A DNA stretch of 64,000 nucleotides, from positions 18,430 through 82,429 of the forward strand of contig PSRI01000138.1 in assembly GCA_003175935.1 (NCBI GenBank). The letters are read 5' to 3'. This DNA comes from Bacteroidota bacterium (lineage in GTDB: Bacteria; Bacteroidota; Bacteroidia; Chitinophagales; Chitinophagaceae). This document shows positions 9,217 to 18,734 of this stretch, piece by piece. Below the pieces are notes generated by a model, which did not search any database, was not told where the DNA came from, and saw nothing but the letters and a program-made list of their open reading frames with translations. The stretch's first letter is position 1. Every line of letters starts with the position of its first letter. The translations under genes and the position numbers were made by a program.

Positions 9217-9981
9217 ATGGAACACTATACAATGAACCTGACTTTGAAAGTCTGGAGACAGAAAAACAAGAATGACAGGGGAGGTTTCATTACTTACAAA
9301 GTGAAGGATATTTCTTCTGAAATGTCTTTTTTGGAAATGTTCGATGTTTTGAATGAAAGACTTATTGAAGAAAGTGAGGAACCCATTGCCTTTGATCACG
9401 ATTGTCGCGAAGGAATTTGCGGGATGTGTTCCATGTATATTAACGGAAGACCTCATGGACCCTGGGAGGGTACAACTACATGTCAGCTTCACATGAGAGC
9501 ATTTAAGGACGGGGACACCATTGTGGTTGAGCCTTGGAGGGCAAATTCATTTCCTGTAATTAAGGATTTGATTGTAGATAGAACTTCTTTTGACAGGATC
9601 ATTCAGGCAGGAGGTTTTATTTCTGTGAATACAGGTAATGCTGTAGATGGAAACAGCATTCCTATTGAAAAAGCAAAGGCAGATGATTCTTTTGCGGCAG
9701 CAGCATGCATCGGTTGCGGCGCTTGTGTCGCGGCCTGCAAAAACAGCTCCGCGATGTTGTTTGTGAGCGCAAAAGTTTCTCATTTGGCTTTATTGCCCCA
9801 GGGTGAACCAGAAAAGAAGACACGCGTTTTGAATATGATTGCGCAAATGGACAAAGAAGGCTTTGGCGGTTGCACCAATACTGGCGCCTGCGAGGCGGTT
9901 TGTCCAAAGGAAATTTCACTTGATAATATAGCCCGCCTAAACCAGGAATTTATAGGGGCTTCGGTAAAGACAGGAAAATAA
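9217..9981 (+). CDS. sdhB: Succinate dehydrogenase / fumarate reductase iron-sulfur subunit
   Basis: Transfers electrons from FAD to the membrane subunit. It has 254 residues. The N-terminal ferredoxin-like domain holds the 2Fe-2S motif 'CREGICGMC' plus a downstream 'TTTC'. The C-terminal domain holds '[11 protein letters not shown]' and '[12 protein letters not shown]', which ligate the 4Fe-4S and 3Fe-4S clusters. Last gene of the operon; a strong terminator follows 18 bp after its stop. Confidence 0.96.
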   Translation: MEHYTMNLTLKVWRQKNKNDRGGFITYKVKDISSEMSFLEMFDVLNERLIEESEEPIAFDHDCREGICGMCSMYINGRPHGPWEGTTTCQLHMRAFKDGDTIVVEPWRANSFPVIKDLIVDRTSFDRIIQAGGFISVNTGNAVDGNSIPIEKAKADDSFAAAACIGCGACVAACKNSSAMLFVSAKVSHLALLPQGEPEKKTRVLNMIAQMDKEGFGGCTNTGACEAVCPKEISLDNIARLNQEFIGASVKTGK

Positions 9982-9999
9982 AATGATCTTCCAATATTA

Positions 10000-10025
10000 G
10001 CCCCTGATTTCAGGGGCATTTTTAT
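10000..10025 (+). terminator. Terminator of the sdh operon
   Basis: GCCCCTGA-TT-TCAGGGGC forms an 8-bp inverted repeat at 10000-10017, followed by ATTTTTAT. It sits immediately after sdhB. Confidence 0.8.
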
Positions 10026-10108
10026 GCCCTAAAAGCAGCGTTAACGGCCATTTTAGCGTTGATAAACAATAAATTCTAATTTTAGGCATTGTTAGAAAAA
10101 AAGAAGGA

Positions 10109-13100
10109 TTGAAAAACCACCTGCTTCTGATACTACTGGGCCTGGTCTTGGTGCAATGTGGTTATGCGCAAATCAACCCTTCTCCCTCAAATCTTAGGAG
10201 AAAATATATACCTGCCCAGAAGGATACCGTCCAACTGGACTCTCTAAGTATTATTCCAAATTCATTTTCGATTCCTGGCGTCGATCAATCTGCATATTCA
10301 CTCGATCAGTATAATGCAAAACTCATTTGGAAGAAAAAGCCAAAGTCCGATAGCGTATGGGCATTTTACAGAGTGTTTCCGGGAAAATTCAGTACCACAT
10401 ATCAGCGTTTGAAATTTGATAGTATCCAAAATAATTTTTTGGCGGCACCCGTAACCATCAATTATGGAAATGAGGTACAGAATACCATATTCGATTTTGG
10501 TAATGTGAACTACAACGGTAGTTTCGGCAGGGCACTTTCATTTGGTAACAGACAGGATGTAGTGGTTAATTCAAGCCTCAATCTGCAAATGAACGGTTAC
10601 CTGGGCGATAGCATCATGGTATCTGCGGCAATTACTGACAACAATATTCCTATTCAGCCTGACGGGAATACACAAAACCTGAATGAATTTGATAAAGTGT
10701 TTATCCAATTCAAGAAAAACGGGTGGCATTTCGATATTGGTGATATCGATATCCGGCAACAACAAAGCTTTTTTTTAAATTTTTATTCGAGGCTTCAGGG
10801 AGCAGAATTTGAGCAGCAAACCAAAATTGGGCAAAATGGATCAAATGACCTTTTGGTGAGCGGAGCCGTTGCAAAAGGAAAATATACAAGAAATATTTTC
10901 CAGGGTATTGAAGGTAACCAGGGACCATACAGGCTTACCGGTGCGAATAATGAACTTTTCTTTATTGTTCTGGCTAATACGGAGCGGGTTTATATAGACG
11001 GAGAACTAATGCAGCGCGGCGAGGACCAGGATTATGTTATTAACTACAATACTGCAGAGATAACGTTTACGCCCAAACGAATGATAACAAAAGATAAGAG
11101 GATACAGGTGGAATTTGGGTACGCAGACCGGAACTTCCTTAATTCGCAGCTATATGCAATGGACGAACTCAGACTCAATAAGAGACTAAAATTCAGAGTG
11201 GCCGCATACAGCAACGTGGATGCTAAGAATTCCCCTATAAATCAACCGCTGGACACTAAACAAAGACAATTTTTAGCAGACGTGGGTGACAGCGTTCAAA
11301 ATGCCTATTACCCTTCAGCAACACTGGACACTTTTTCTGTGACTAAAATTCTATATAAAAAAATTGATACGCTCATCAATGGAAGTTTCCACGATTCAAT
11401 TTATGTATATTCTACCGATCCGGATAATGCAAAGTATAATCTTGGATTTACGGATGTTGGCATAGGCAAGGGAAATTATGTGCCCGACGAAACAAGTGCC
11501 GCTAACGGTAAAGTTTATCGCTGGGTTTCACCTGATACAAATGGAAACAGGCTTGGTCAGTTTGAAGCAAAAATTTTGCTTATCGCTCCAAAGAAACAGC
11601 AATTAGTGAGTATAGGCGCAGAGTATGCTTTATCGAAAACAACTGTCGTCAGTACTGAAATGGCTTTGAGCAACTATGATATCAACACGCTTTCTACAAA
11701 AGATAAATCCGATAATACCGGCTTTGCAGGAAGAATGTTGGTAACTGATACGAGGCCGATGAAGAATTCTAAAAAAGGATACCAATTGCAGACAAATCTT
11801 GGATACGAATGGGTACAACAAACTTTTAGGCCCGTTGAGAGGTTGAGAAGTGTTGAATTTTATCGGGACTGGGGTCTTCCATTAAATGCAAGCTATGCTA
11901 CAGAGAATTTATTTTACGGGGGCTTCAATATTAAAAATAAAGGAACGCAAAGTCTGGCATACCAGTTTGCATCCTACAATCGCAGCGATGATTACAATGG
12001 AATAAGAAACAGTATTCTTCATTCCGCAAATTTCAGTTCCTGGAGAATCAATGATCAGTTTAACCTTACCAATTTCAATCAGCAATCGCAAAAAGGGTAT
12101 TATTTCAAACCTGTGGTAGATATTGCCAGAACATTTAAGAAACTTGGTAATTACATTTTAGGTGGAGGATTCAGTCTTGAAGAAAATTACCTAAAGTATC
12201 GGCAATTTGATTCTCTCAATACTGCCAGCTTCTCTTTTACTATCTGGCAGGCATACCTGAAGTCGCCCGACAATAAACCGAATAAATGGGGTGTGACCTA
12301 TTATGCAAGAAATGATAAATACCCGTATTTGGGAAAGCTTACAAAGTCTGACAGGAGCAACAATGTGACTATGTATACCGACCTCATGAAAAACCCGAAG
12401 CATCAGCTTCGCCTAAGCGCAACATATAGGAAATTAACAGTACTTGATACACTGGTAACAAACCAAAAGCCCGACGAAAGTGTATTGGGCAGGGCTGAAT
12501 ATTTTATTAATGAATTCAAAGGCTTATTAAATGGTAATGTGCTTTATGAGGTGGGAACAGGGCAGGAGCAAAAAAGGGATTTCACCTATCTTGAAGTTCC
12601 GGCGGGACAGGGTGAATATACATGGATCGATTACAATGGTGATGGAATTCCTCAGCTCAATGAATTTGAAATTGCGAAATTCCAGGATCAGGCTAAATAT
12701 GTCAGGGTGTTTACGCCTACTAATGAATTTATTCGTGCGAATTATTTGCAGTTCAATTATAGTCTGAATATTAACCCAAGAGCCTCAATCAATATCAGCA
12801 AGGCAAATTCTTTTCAAAAATTTCTGGCGCGTTTATATTTCCAAAGTTCCCTCCAGATTTTCAAGAAAGAAAAATCGAATGAACTGGTAAATTTCAATCC
12901 TTTCAGCAATACTATTGCCGATACTTCAATTATTACGTTGAGTCAGATTTTTAGCAATTCATTTTCGTTTAACCGGTACAGTAATGTATGGGGCCTTGAT
13001 TTTAATAATGTCCGCAGCAGTGCCAAGGCTTTTCTGACCTACGGATATGAAAGCCACAAACTGGATGACTGGACCATGAAGGCAAGGGCGAATATTACAA

Positions 13101-13591
13101 GAAATCTTTTACTGGAGCTCAGTAATAAGTTCGGCGTGAATGCCCTTTCAACACCTTCTTTTGCGAATAGAAATTATAACGTTAAGTACTACTCGATAAT
13201 GCCTCAACTGGTGTTTACCAAAGGCACGAATTTGAGGGCTGCCCTGGGATATGAGTACGACAATAAACGAAATACAGATTCAATTCAAACTGCAACGATT
13301 AATTCAATCAATGTTGAATTGAAGTACAATGTGCTTTCGAATAGTTCTATTACGGCGAAGTTTACTTATAGCAATATCAATTATGTTGACCCACCTGCCA
13401 ATGCTGCAAATAGTACGGTTTCTTATATCATGCTGGACGCATTATTGCCGGGGAAAAACTATCTGTGGACTCTTGATTTTACCAAACGCCTCACCTCATT
13501 TCTGGAACTCAATTTTCAATACGAGGGAAGAAAAGCGGGCCAGTCAGGAACGGTTCATATTGGCAGAGCGGCATTGAGGGCACTCTTCTAA
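10109..13591 (+). CDS. Large outer-membrane beta-barrel protein of unknown function
   Basis: A 1160-residue exported protein. The N-terminus 'MKNHLLLILLGLVLVQCGYAQ' is a signal peptide, probably cut after 'GYA'. The start codon is TTG at 10109, preceded by AAGAAGGA; no in-frame ATG is available before the signal peptide. The middle contains motifs I associate with an uncharacterised Bacteroidota surface family: 'FGNRQDVVVNSSLNLQMNG', 'NNIPIQPDGNTQ', 'GNQGPYRLTGANNELFF'. The rest is alternating aromatic/polar strands, and the chain ends in phenylalanine ('AALRALF'), as expected for a BAM-inserted barrel. 'YTWIDYNGDGIPQLNEFE' looks like a calcium-binding loop. It may be linked to gliding/secretion (SprA-like) systems, but I cannot assign a role. 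Confidence 0.8.
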   Translation: MKNHLLLILLGLVLVQCGYAQINPSPSNLRRKYIPAQKDTVQLDSLSIIPNSFSIPGVDQSAYSLDQYNAKLIWKKKPKSDSVWAFYRVFPGKFSTTYQRLKFDSIQNNFLAAPVTINYGNEVQNTIFDFGNVNYNGSFGRALSFGNRQDVVVNSSLNLQMNGYLGDSIMVSAAITDNNIPIQPDGNTQNLNEFDKVFIQFKKNGWHFDIGDIDIRQQQSFFLNFYSRLQGAEFEQQTKIGQNGSNDLLVSGAVAKGKYTRNIFQGIEGNQGPYRLTGANNELFFIVLANTERVYIDGELMQRGEDQDYVINYNTAEITFTPKRMITKDKRIQVEFGYADRNFLNSQLYAMDELRLNKRLKFRVAAYSNVDAKNSPINQPLDTKQRQFLADVGDSVQNAYYPSATLDTFSVTKILYKKIDTLINGSFHDSIYVYSTDPDNAKYNLGFTDVGIGKGNYVPDETSAANGKVYRWVSPDTNGNRLGQFEAKILLIAPKKQQLVSIGAEYALSKTTVVSTEMALSNYDINTLSTKDKSDNTGFAGRMLVTDTRPMKNSKKGYQLQTNLGYEWVQQTFRPVERLRSVEFYRDWGLPLNASYATENLFYGGFNIKNKGTQSLAYQFASYNRSDDYNGIRNSILHSANFSSWRINDQFNLTNFNQQSQKGYYFKPVVDIARTFKKLGNYILGGGFSLEENYLKYRQFDSLNTASFSFTIWQAYLKSPDNKPNKWGVTYYARNDKYPYLGKLTKSDRSNNVTMYTDLMKNPKHQLRLSATYRKLTVLDTLVTNQKPDESVLGRAEYFINEFKGLLNGNVLYEVGTGQEQKRDFTYLEVPAGQGEYTWIDYNGDGIPQLNEFEIAKFQDQAKYVRVFTPTNEFIRANYLQFNYSLNINPRASINISKANSFQKFLARLYFQSSLQIFKKEKSNELVNFNPFSNTIADTSIITLSQIFSNSFSFNRYSNVWGLDFNNVRSSAKAFLTYGYESHKLDDWTMKARANITRNLLLELSNKFGVNALSTPSFANRNYNVKYYSIMPQLVFTKGTNLRAALGYEYDNKRNTDSIQTATINSINVELKYNVLSNSSITAKFTYSNINYVDPPANAANSTVSYIMLDALLPGKNYLWTLDFTKRLTSFLELNFQYEGRKAGQSGTVHIGRAALRALF

Positions 13592-13597
13592 AAACAA

Positions 13598-13634
13598 GAC
13601 CGGAAGCTGGTATCCAGCTCCCGGTCTCTCTTTA
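13598..13634 (+). terminator. Terminator between convergent genes
   Basis: GACCGG-A-AGCTGG, loop TAT, CCAGCT-C-CCGGTC: two perfect 6-bp stems separated by one A/C mismatch (13598-13626), followed by TCTCTTTATA. It lies between the outer-membrane protein gene and the convergent coiled-coil protein gene. It could serve both directions, although the T-run favours the plus strand. Confidence 0.8.
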
Positions 13635-13654
13635 TATAGACTAGCGACTCTTTA

Positions 13655-14632
13655 TTATCCGAAGATTCCACCTTTTTTCAGGGTAACGCTTCCGTCACCG
13701 ATCTTGAAGCCATTCTGATATACTTCTACCTTGTAAGTACCAGGAGTGTATTTTTCAGTTTGTTTCAAGTCAAAGCTTACGCTTTTCTTCTTGCCTTGTT
13801 CGTAGTCAACAGAAACTTTGTTAGTGAAAGTTTTGTCGCCTTCTTCGCGAGTTGTGAATGAACCTGAACCAAGTCCTTCTTCAGTTACAACTTTGCCTTC
13901 AGGGTTTGTAACGATCACATAAAGATCTTTAGTTCCTGTCGTAGCAAGTCTGTTTTCTACATCGAAAGAGATCCTGAATTTGTCAGCTCTTTTAGCTTTT
14001 GTAGTGGTAACTTCTTTACCGTTGCTTTTTTGATTGATAGCAGCAATTTGAAAATTAGAAGCATTAAGAGTGGAACCTACATCAACCTTACCTTCCAGGT
14101 CTTTTTTCGCAGCCTGAGTTGTGGTAAGTGTATCAGTCAGCTGTTGTTTTTCTGTAGTCAGCGTCTGATTTGCTGTAGTTAATGTAGCGTTTTCACCTTT
14201 TAATCTTTCAATTTCCTGAACATATTCTTCGATCTTTCCGTTCAGCGAATTGATCAATTTGCGAGCTTCTGCGAGGTCTGCTGCAGTTGCACCTTGTTTG
14301 TTGATCAGTGATTTGATCTTGGATCTCATCACTTCTACATCTTTATCTCTAGTTTTTACAAGACTGTCGAGTCTTGAATTTTCAGACGTCATTTTATCGA
14401 GACGAATTTCAGCGGCCTGGTAGTCTGTCATCAATTGGTTTCTTACAGAGTCCAATGATGCATATTGAACATCCTTTTGTTGGATTACTTCTTTGGTTTT
14501 ACTTTTATCGTAAATGATATAGCCCCAGGTACCAAGAAGGGCCGCAATAAGAACACCGTAAATAATACCACGGTTGTCTTTTTTTGGAGGTTGTGATGGA
14601 CTTGATGCTGAAGGATAATTTGAAGCACTCAT
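13655..14632 (-). CDS. Membrane-anchored coiled-coil protein, unknown function
   Basis: 325 residues. A proline/serine-rich cytoplasmic head is followed by one membrane segment at about 23-41 ('IIYGVLIAALLGTWGYIIY'). A long coiled coil follows at about 45-185, and then a globular, beta-rich C-terminal domain from about 195 ('RISFDVENRLATTGTKDLYVIVTNPEGK'). Such proteins are common in Chitinophagaceae and are often loosely named SMC-like, but there is no ATPase motif. A possible promoter on the minus strand (AAAATTTG with an upstream TTG) lies between it and the divergent exonuclease gene. A structural or envelope-spanning role is possible but unproven. Confidence 0.75.
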   Translation of the reverse strand: MSASNYPSASSPSQPPKKDNRGIIYGVLIAALLGTWGYIIYDKSKTKEVIQQKDVQYASLDSVRNQLMTDYQAAEIRLDKMTSENSRLDSLVKTRDKDVEVMRSKIKSLINKQGATAADLAEARKLINSLNGKIEEYVQEIERLKGENATLTTANQTLTTEKQQLTDTLTTTQAAKKDLEGKVDVGSTLNASNFQIAAINQKSNGKEVTTTKAKRADKFRISFDVENRLATTGTKDLYVIVTNPEGKVVTEEGLGSGSFTTREEGDKTFTNKVSVDYEQGKKKSVSFDLKQTEKYTPGTYKVEVYQNGFKIGDGSVTLKKGGIFG

Positions 14633-14674
14633 AGTTTTTATTTTTTAAGTTGGTTTTTACAAATTTTGTTCCAA

Positions 14675-15403
14675 GTGATACATCAGGTACAATTAACTGA
14701 TTTGCTTATTCTTGACATTGAAACCGTCCCGGGAGTTCCTGAATTCCAGCAGCTTTCAGACTACTGGAAAGGGCTCTGGGTGGACAAGATTTCCAAAACC
14801 ATGCCAGAAAATCAAACGGTTGATGAGATGTATGTTCAAAAGGCTGGTATTCTGGCTGAATTTGGCAAAATAATCTGCATTTCAACCGGCTTTTTTTACC
14901 ATGATTCTGAGAGAAGATTGTGTTTTAAAATGAAATCGATTAGCGGCGACGATGAATCGGAACTGTTGAAATCTTTTGTAGAACTCATCTTTAAATTCAC
15001 CGAAAAACGAGGTCAGTTTGCTTTTGCAGGACATAATGTGAAGGAATTTGACATTCCCTATATCTGCAGAAGGATGATGATTCACCGCATTCCATTACCC
15101 GCCGATCTCCAGTTCAGCGGAAGAAAACCCTGGGAAACCAATATTGTTGACACGATGGAACTTTGGAAGTTTGGAGACTATAAGAATTATATTTCCCTTA
15201 AACTGCTGGCTGAAGTTTTGGGCGTACCAACACCAAAAGATGATATAGATGGAAGCATGGTTAGAGAAGTTTATTATTACGAAAACAATCTTCCCCGTAT
15301 TGTAAATTATTGTCAGAAAGATGTATCCACTGTAGCCAATATTATCCTGCGATTTAAGAATATCCCCACGCTTGAACACCAAAACATTTTTGTAGCCAGC
15401 TGA
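14675..15403 (+). CDS. Predicted 3'-5' exonuclease (PolB/DnaQ-like RNase H fold)
   Basis: The first motif 'LILDIETVPG' is the ExoI motif DxE of DEDD exonucleases. 'FAGHNVKEFDIPYICRR' is the ExoII motif with its aspartate. 'YCQKDVSTVANIIL' is the ExoIII motif with the final aspartate and an upstream tyrosine, giving a DEDDy-type site. The domain fills the protein (about 242 residues), so it is a stand-alone exonuclease like the Bacteroidota 'predicted PolB-like 3'-5' exonuclease'. No ATG is available. The ORF track uses TTG 14666; GTG 14675 gives a start ('MIHQVQLTDLLILDIET') closer to remembered homologs. It precedes holA, another replication gene, by 75 bp. Confidence 0.8.
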   Translation: MIHQVQLTDLLILDIETVPGVPEFQQLSDYWKGLWVDKISKTMPENQTVDEMYVQKAGILAEFGKIICISTGFFYHDSERRLCFKMKSISGDDESELLKSFVELIFKFTEKRGQFAFAGHNVKEFDIPYICRRMMIHRIPLPADLQFSGRKPWETNIVDTMELWKFGDYKNYISLKLLAEVLGVPTPKDDIDGSMVREVYYYENNLPRIVNYCQKDVSTVANIILRFKNIPTLEHQNIFVAS

Positions 15404-15478
15404 ATTACTACTGATATTTGCCAATAGAAAATTCGAATTATTTTATATCAAATCCGGTTATAAATATCTACCAGAAGT

Positions 15479-16477
15479 ATGAGTGCGGAAAAGATCATTT
15501 CAGATTGGAAAAAGAAAATATTCAAACCTGTTTACTGGTTAGAGGGAGAGGAGGAATACTATATTGACCAGGTTGTAGATTATGCGGAACATCATATACT
15601 CTCTGAATCAGAGGCTGGATTTAATCTTACTGTTTTTTATGGAAAAGATGCAGCATGGCCGGATATCATTAATGCCTGCCGCCGTTATCCCATGTTTTCT
15701 GATAGACAGGTAGTATTGCTTAAGGAGGCCCAGCAAATGAGGGATATTGATAAGCTGGAAACTTATGTAGAGCACCCTCTTTCAACTACAATTTTCGTAG
15801 TCTCTTACAAACAAAAGAAAGTAGATGGACGAACAAGGCTGGCCAAAATTTTAAAGCAATCCGGTGAACTTTTATCCACCAAAAAGCTCTATGAAAGTCA
15901 GTTACCCGAATGGACAAACGAACTTGTTGAGCAAAAAGGCTATTCAATATCACAAAAAGCTTTGATGTTATTAGTCGATCATATTGGAAATGACTTGAGC
16001 CGCATCAATAATGAAATCGATAAAATTCTCATCAACCTAAATAGGAGAAAGAATATTACGGAAGAGGATATTGAAAATTTTGTTGGTATTAGTAAAGAAT
16101 ACAATGTATTTGAGCTTCAGGAGGCCCTTGGTAGAAAGGATCTTGGAAAAGCAACGAAAATCATTCAATATTTTGATGCAAATCCCAAAGCTGGGCCCAT
16201 ACAAATGATTTTGCCTACACTCTATAATTTTTTCAGCAAAGTAAATATGCTTTATGCTGTGCAGGGCGGAGATGAGAAATCTATTGCTGCTGCAATTGGA
16301 GTTCATCCTTTTTTCATAAAAGATTACATGCACGCAGCTAAAAATTATTCTGCCCGCGGCACAGAACAAATCCTCCTTCTTCTGCATCATTATAATCTAA
16401 GGTCAATAGGAATTCACGATATTGGAACCAGTGATGCTTCACTAATGAAAGAACTTGTTGTAAAAATGATGGAATAA
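15479..16477 (+). CDS. holA: DNA polymerase III delta subunit
   Basis: Clamp-loader subunit that opens the beta clamp. It has 332 residues, the normal length. The N-terminal 'PVYWLEGEEEYYIDQVVDYAE' and 'RRYPMFSDRQVVLLKEAQQM' are typical HolA features, as is 'GYSISQKALMLLVDHIGNDLSRINNEIDKI'-type sequence in the lid region. The stop codon (16475-16477) directly abuts the stop codon of convergent ribF with no base between them. Confidence 0.92.
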   Translation: MSAEKIISDWKKKIFKPVYWLEGEEEYYIDQVVDYAEHHILSESEAGFNLTVFYGKDAAWPDIINACRRYPMFSDRQVVLLKEAQQMRDIDKLETYVEHPLSTTIFVVSYKQKKVDGRTRLAKILKQSGELLSTKKLYESQLPEWTNELVEQKGYSISQKALMLLVDHIGNDLSRINNEIDKILINLNRRKNITEEDIENFVGISKEYNVFELQEALGRKDLGKATKIIQYFDANPKAGPIQMILPTLYNFFSKVNMLYAVQGGDEKSIAAAIGVHPFFIKDYMHAAKNYSARGTEQILLLLHHYNLRSIGIHDIGTSDASLMKELVVKMME

Positions 16478-17422
16478 TTACTGGCCGTTTTCTTCAAAGA
16501 TTTTGAGCACTTCAATTTTATCGTGGGCTATGGCTTTTTTTAGAGTTTCAAGCCCGTCGAATTTTTCTTCTTTCCGGATATAAGATATAATATTCACTCT
16601 CAATTCAACACCATAAATCTCTTCATCAAAATTGAAAATATTCACTTCAACTCTTAAGTCTTTCCCATTCACAGTGGGCCTTGTTCCAATACTCATCATG
16701 CCTTTGAATAATTGCATGGCACGATTCTGAATTGTGAGTGTAACAGCATAAATCCCATTTCCGGGAATTATTTTTTCCGGTGAGTTGACTTGAATATTTG
16801 CTGTTGGATACCCTAATTCCCTGCCTAATTTATCTCCCTGTACGACCTTGCCCGCAAAGAAAAACTCATATCCGAGCAGGTCGTTTGCAGTTTCAGCATC
16901 TCCTTCCATAAGAGCCTGCCTGATCCTGGTGGAACTTACCGCCACTTCATCCAATACTTTTTCAGGAATCTCACGGACAGTATAACCGAATTTTGGTGCG
17001 AGCTTTTCCAATAATTTATAGTCGCCAGCTCTTCCTTTGCCAAAGCGATGATCATATCCGATGATTATTGTTTTGGGGTGAAATCTGCTGACCAGAAATT
17101 CCTGTAAATATTCTTCAGCCGATAGCTCGGAAAATTCTTTTGTAAAGGGAGTTACAATTAAATGGTCCACCCCAAATCTCTCCAATAATTCAATTCGTTC
17201 TTCGAGAGTTGTGAGTAATTTGAGTGAAGATCCCGAATTTACAATCTTCCTGGGATGTGGATCGAAAGTTATAATTACCGTTTCCCCTGAAATTTTTTGA
17301 GCTTCTTCCCGCATTTGCCTGATGATCTGCTGATGCCCGGTATGAACACCGTCGAACGTACCGATCGTAATTACCGCGTTCCTGAATTTCGGTAGATGAT
17401 CAATATCCTTATGTACCTGCAT
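16478..17422 (-). CDS. ribF: Bifunctional riboflavin kinase / FAD synthetase
   Basis: Makes FMN from riboflavin and then FAD. It has 314 residues. The N-terminal FAD-synthetase (nucleotidyltransferase) domain has 'TIGTFDGVHTGHQQII', 'TFDPHPRK' and 'GYDHRFGKGRAGD', with 'VSSTRIRQAL' further on. The C-terminal riboflavin kinase domain has 'GRELGYPTANI' and 'GIYAVTL', with 'EVNIFNFDEEIYG' near the end. Divergent from purM and convergent with holA. FAD supply is needed by sdhA in the same region, but no regulatory link (such as an FMN riboswitch) is visible. Confidence 0.94.
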   Translation of the reverse strand: MQVHKDIDHLPKFRNAVITIGTFDGVHTGHQQIIRQMREEAQKISGETVIITFDPHPRKIVNSGSSLKLLTTLEERIELLERFGVDHLIVTPFTKEFSELSAEEYLQEFLVSRFHPKTIIIGYDHRFGKGRAGDYKLLEKLAPKFGYTVREIPEKVLDEVAVSSTRIRQALMEGDAETANDLLGYEFFFAGKVVQGDKLGRELGYPTANIQVNSPEKIIPGNGIYAVTLTIQNRAMQLFKGMMSIGTRPTVNGKDLRVEVNIFNFDEEIYGVELRVNIISYIRKEEKFDGLETLKKAIAHDKIEVLKIFEENGQ

Positions 17423-17476
17423 ATATTACTATGAATTCTATATAAATTTCCCGGGCCGGCTAACTGTAATTGCGCG

Positions 17477-17484
17477 CAAATCTA
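17477..17484 (-). promoter_or_regulatory. Promoter -7 element of ribF
   Basis: On the minus strand TAGATTTG matches TAnnTTTG exactly, about 55 bp upstream of the ribF ATG. No good TTG is found 19 bp further upstream. Confidence 0.35.
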
Positions 17485-17499
17485 ATGGATAATTGAAAA

Positions 17500-17530
17500 T
17501 TGAATATTGATGTCTGAATATTTACTTTTG
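17500..17530 (+). promoter_or_regulatory. Promoter of purM
   Basis: TTG at 17500-17502, a 20-bp spacer and TACTTTTG at 17523-17530, an exact -7 match. The ATG of purM lies 19 bp further on at 17550. Confidence 0.7.
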
Positions 17531-17549
17531 CAGCCTCTAATAATTAATC

Positions 17550-18722
17550 ATGAGCCTATACAGCGAAAGAGGGGTTTCCTCTCAAAAAGAAGAAGTCCAC
17601 GCCGCTATTAAGAACCTGGATTCCGGACTGTACCCCTATGCATTTTGCAAGATATTTCCCGATTATATGGGTAAAGATTCCGGATGGGTTAATGTGATGC
17701 ATGCCGATGGAGCGGGAACCAAGAGCATCCTGGCATATTTATACTGGAAAGAAACAGGAGACATTTCTGTTTGGAAAGGAATAGCCCAGGACGCTATTGT
17801 GATGAATCTTGATGATCTCCTTTGCGTGGGCATTTGCGATGACATCATTTTTAACTCTACCATTGATCGTAATAAATTATTGATCCCGGGCGCCGTACTT
17901 GAACAGGTAATCGAAGGATCCCGTGAAATGTTCGAGACACTAAAAAAATTCGGAATAAATATTAGCTATCTCGGAGGGGAAACCGCTGATGTGGGCGATG
18001 TGGTAAGAACCATTGCAGTAAATGGTACAATGACTGCCCGCTGGCCCAAATCAAAACTCATCACCAATCAAAAGATTTCACCGGGAGATGTAATCGTTGG
18101 ACTTGCCAGTGATGGCCAGGCTTCATATGAAACACAATACAATAGTGGCATTGGAAGCAACGGACTTACATCTGCACGCCACGATATGTTGAAAAAATCT
18201 TACGCAGATGAATTTCCGGAAAGCCTCGATCCAAACCTGAATCATAAAGTGGTATATATCGGCCCTTATTCTCTCACACAAGAGGTTCCAGGTTCAACAA
18301 TTCCCGGACTGAATATTGGCAAATTTCTTTTATCTCCAACGCGCACTTTTGCTCCAGTAATGAAAAAATTGTTAGAGGAACATTTTGATAATATTCATGG
18401 ATTGATACATAGTAGCGGTGGGGGACAAACGAAATGCATGAAATATCTGCCTGGCAATATGAAAGTAATTAAGGACAATCTTTTCGAGCCTCCATTAATT
18501 TTCAAATTGATCCAGCAGTCCAATGGTTCTTCCAGCAAAGAAATGTATGAAGTGTTTAATATGGGAATTCGGATGGAAATATTTACAAATCCGCAGCATG
18601 CCGACGAAATTATTAAAGTCGCAAACTCATTTAACATTGAGGCGAGGGTAATCGGCCGGGTGGAGGGAAGTAGCAGGAAAGAACTCCATATAATTACTCC
18701 CAAAGAAGTGATAACATACTGA
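17550..18722 (+). CDS. purM: Phosphoribosylformylglycinamidine cyclo-ligase (AIR synthase), Bacteroidota form
   Basis: Closes the imidazole ring to form AIR in purine synthesis. It has 390 residues, longer than the roughly 345 of the E. coli protein, which is usual for the Bacteroidota version. Seen: 'HADGAGTKSILAYLYW', 'AQDAIVMNLDDLLCVG' (substrate-binding acidic motif), 'YLGGETADVGDVVRT', 'ASDGQASYETQYNSGIGSNG' and 'IHSSGGGQTKCMKYL'. These match the PurM ATP-grasp-unrelated AIRS fold. It stands alone with its own promoter, not in a pur operon. Confidence 0.88.
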   Translation: MSLYSERGVSSQKEEVHAAIKNLDSGLYPYAFCKIFPDYMGKDSGWVNVMHADGAGTKSILAYLYWKETGDISVWKGIAQDAIVMNLDDLLCVGICDDIIFNSTIDRNKLLIPGAVLEQVIEGSREMFETLKKFGINISYLGGETADVGDVVRTIAVNGTMTARWPKSKLITNQKISPGDVIVGLASDGQASYETQYNSGIGSNGLTSARHDMLKKSYADEFPESLDPNLNHKVVYIGPYSLTQEVPGSTIPGLNIGKFLLSPTRTFAPVMKKLLEEHFDNIHGLIHSSGGGQTKCMKYLPGNMKVIKDNLFEPPLIFKLIQQSNGSSSKEMYEVFNMGIRMEIFTNPQHADEIIKVANSFNIEARVIGRVEGSSRKELHIITPKEVITY

Positions 18723-18734
18723 ACATACTACGCT

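Noticed and set aside
16470-16485. Possible holA-ribF fusion or overlapping stop
   Set aside because: The genes are convergent; their stop codons simply abut, which is unusual but needs no special explanation.
17477-17549. FMN riboswitch before ribF
   Set aside because: The leader is short and I see none of the conserved RFN-element sequence; only promoter boxes are visible.
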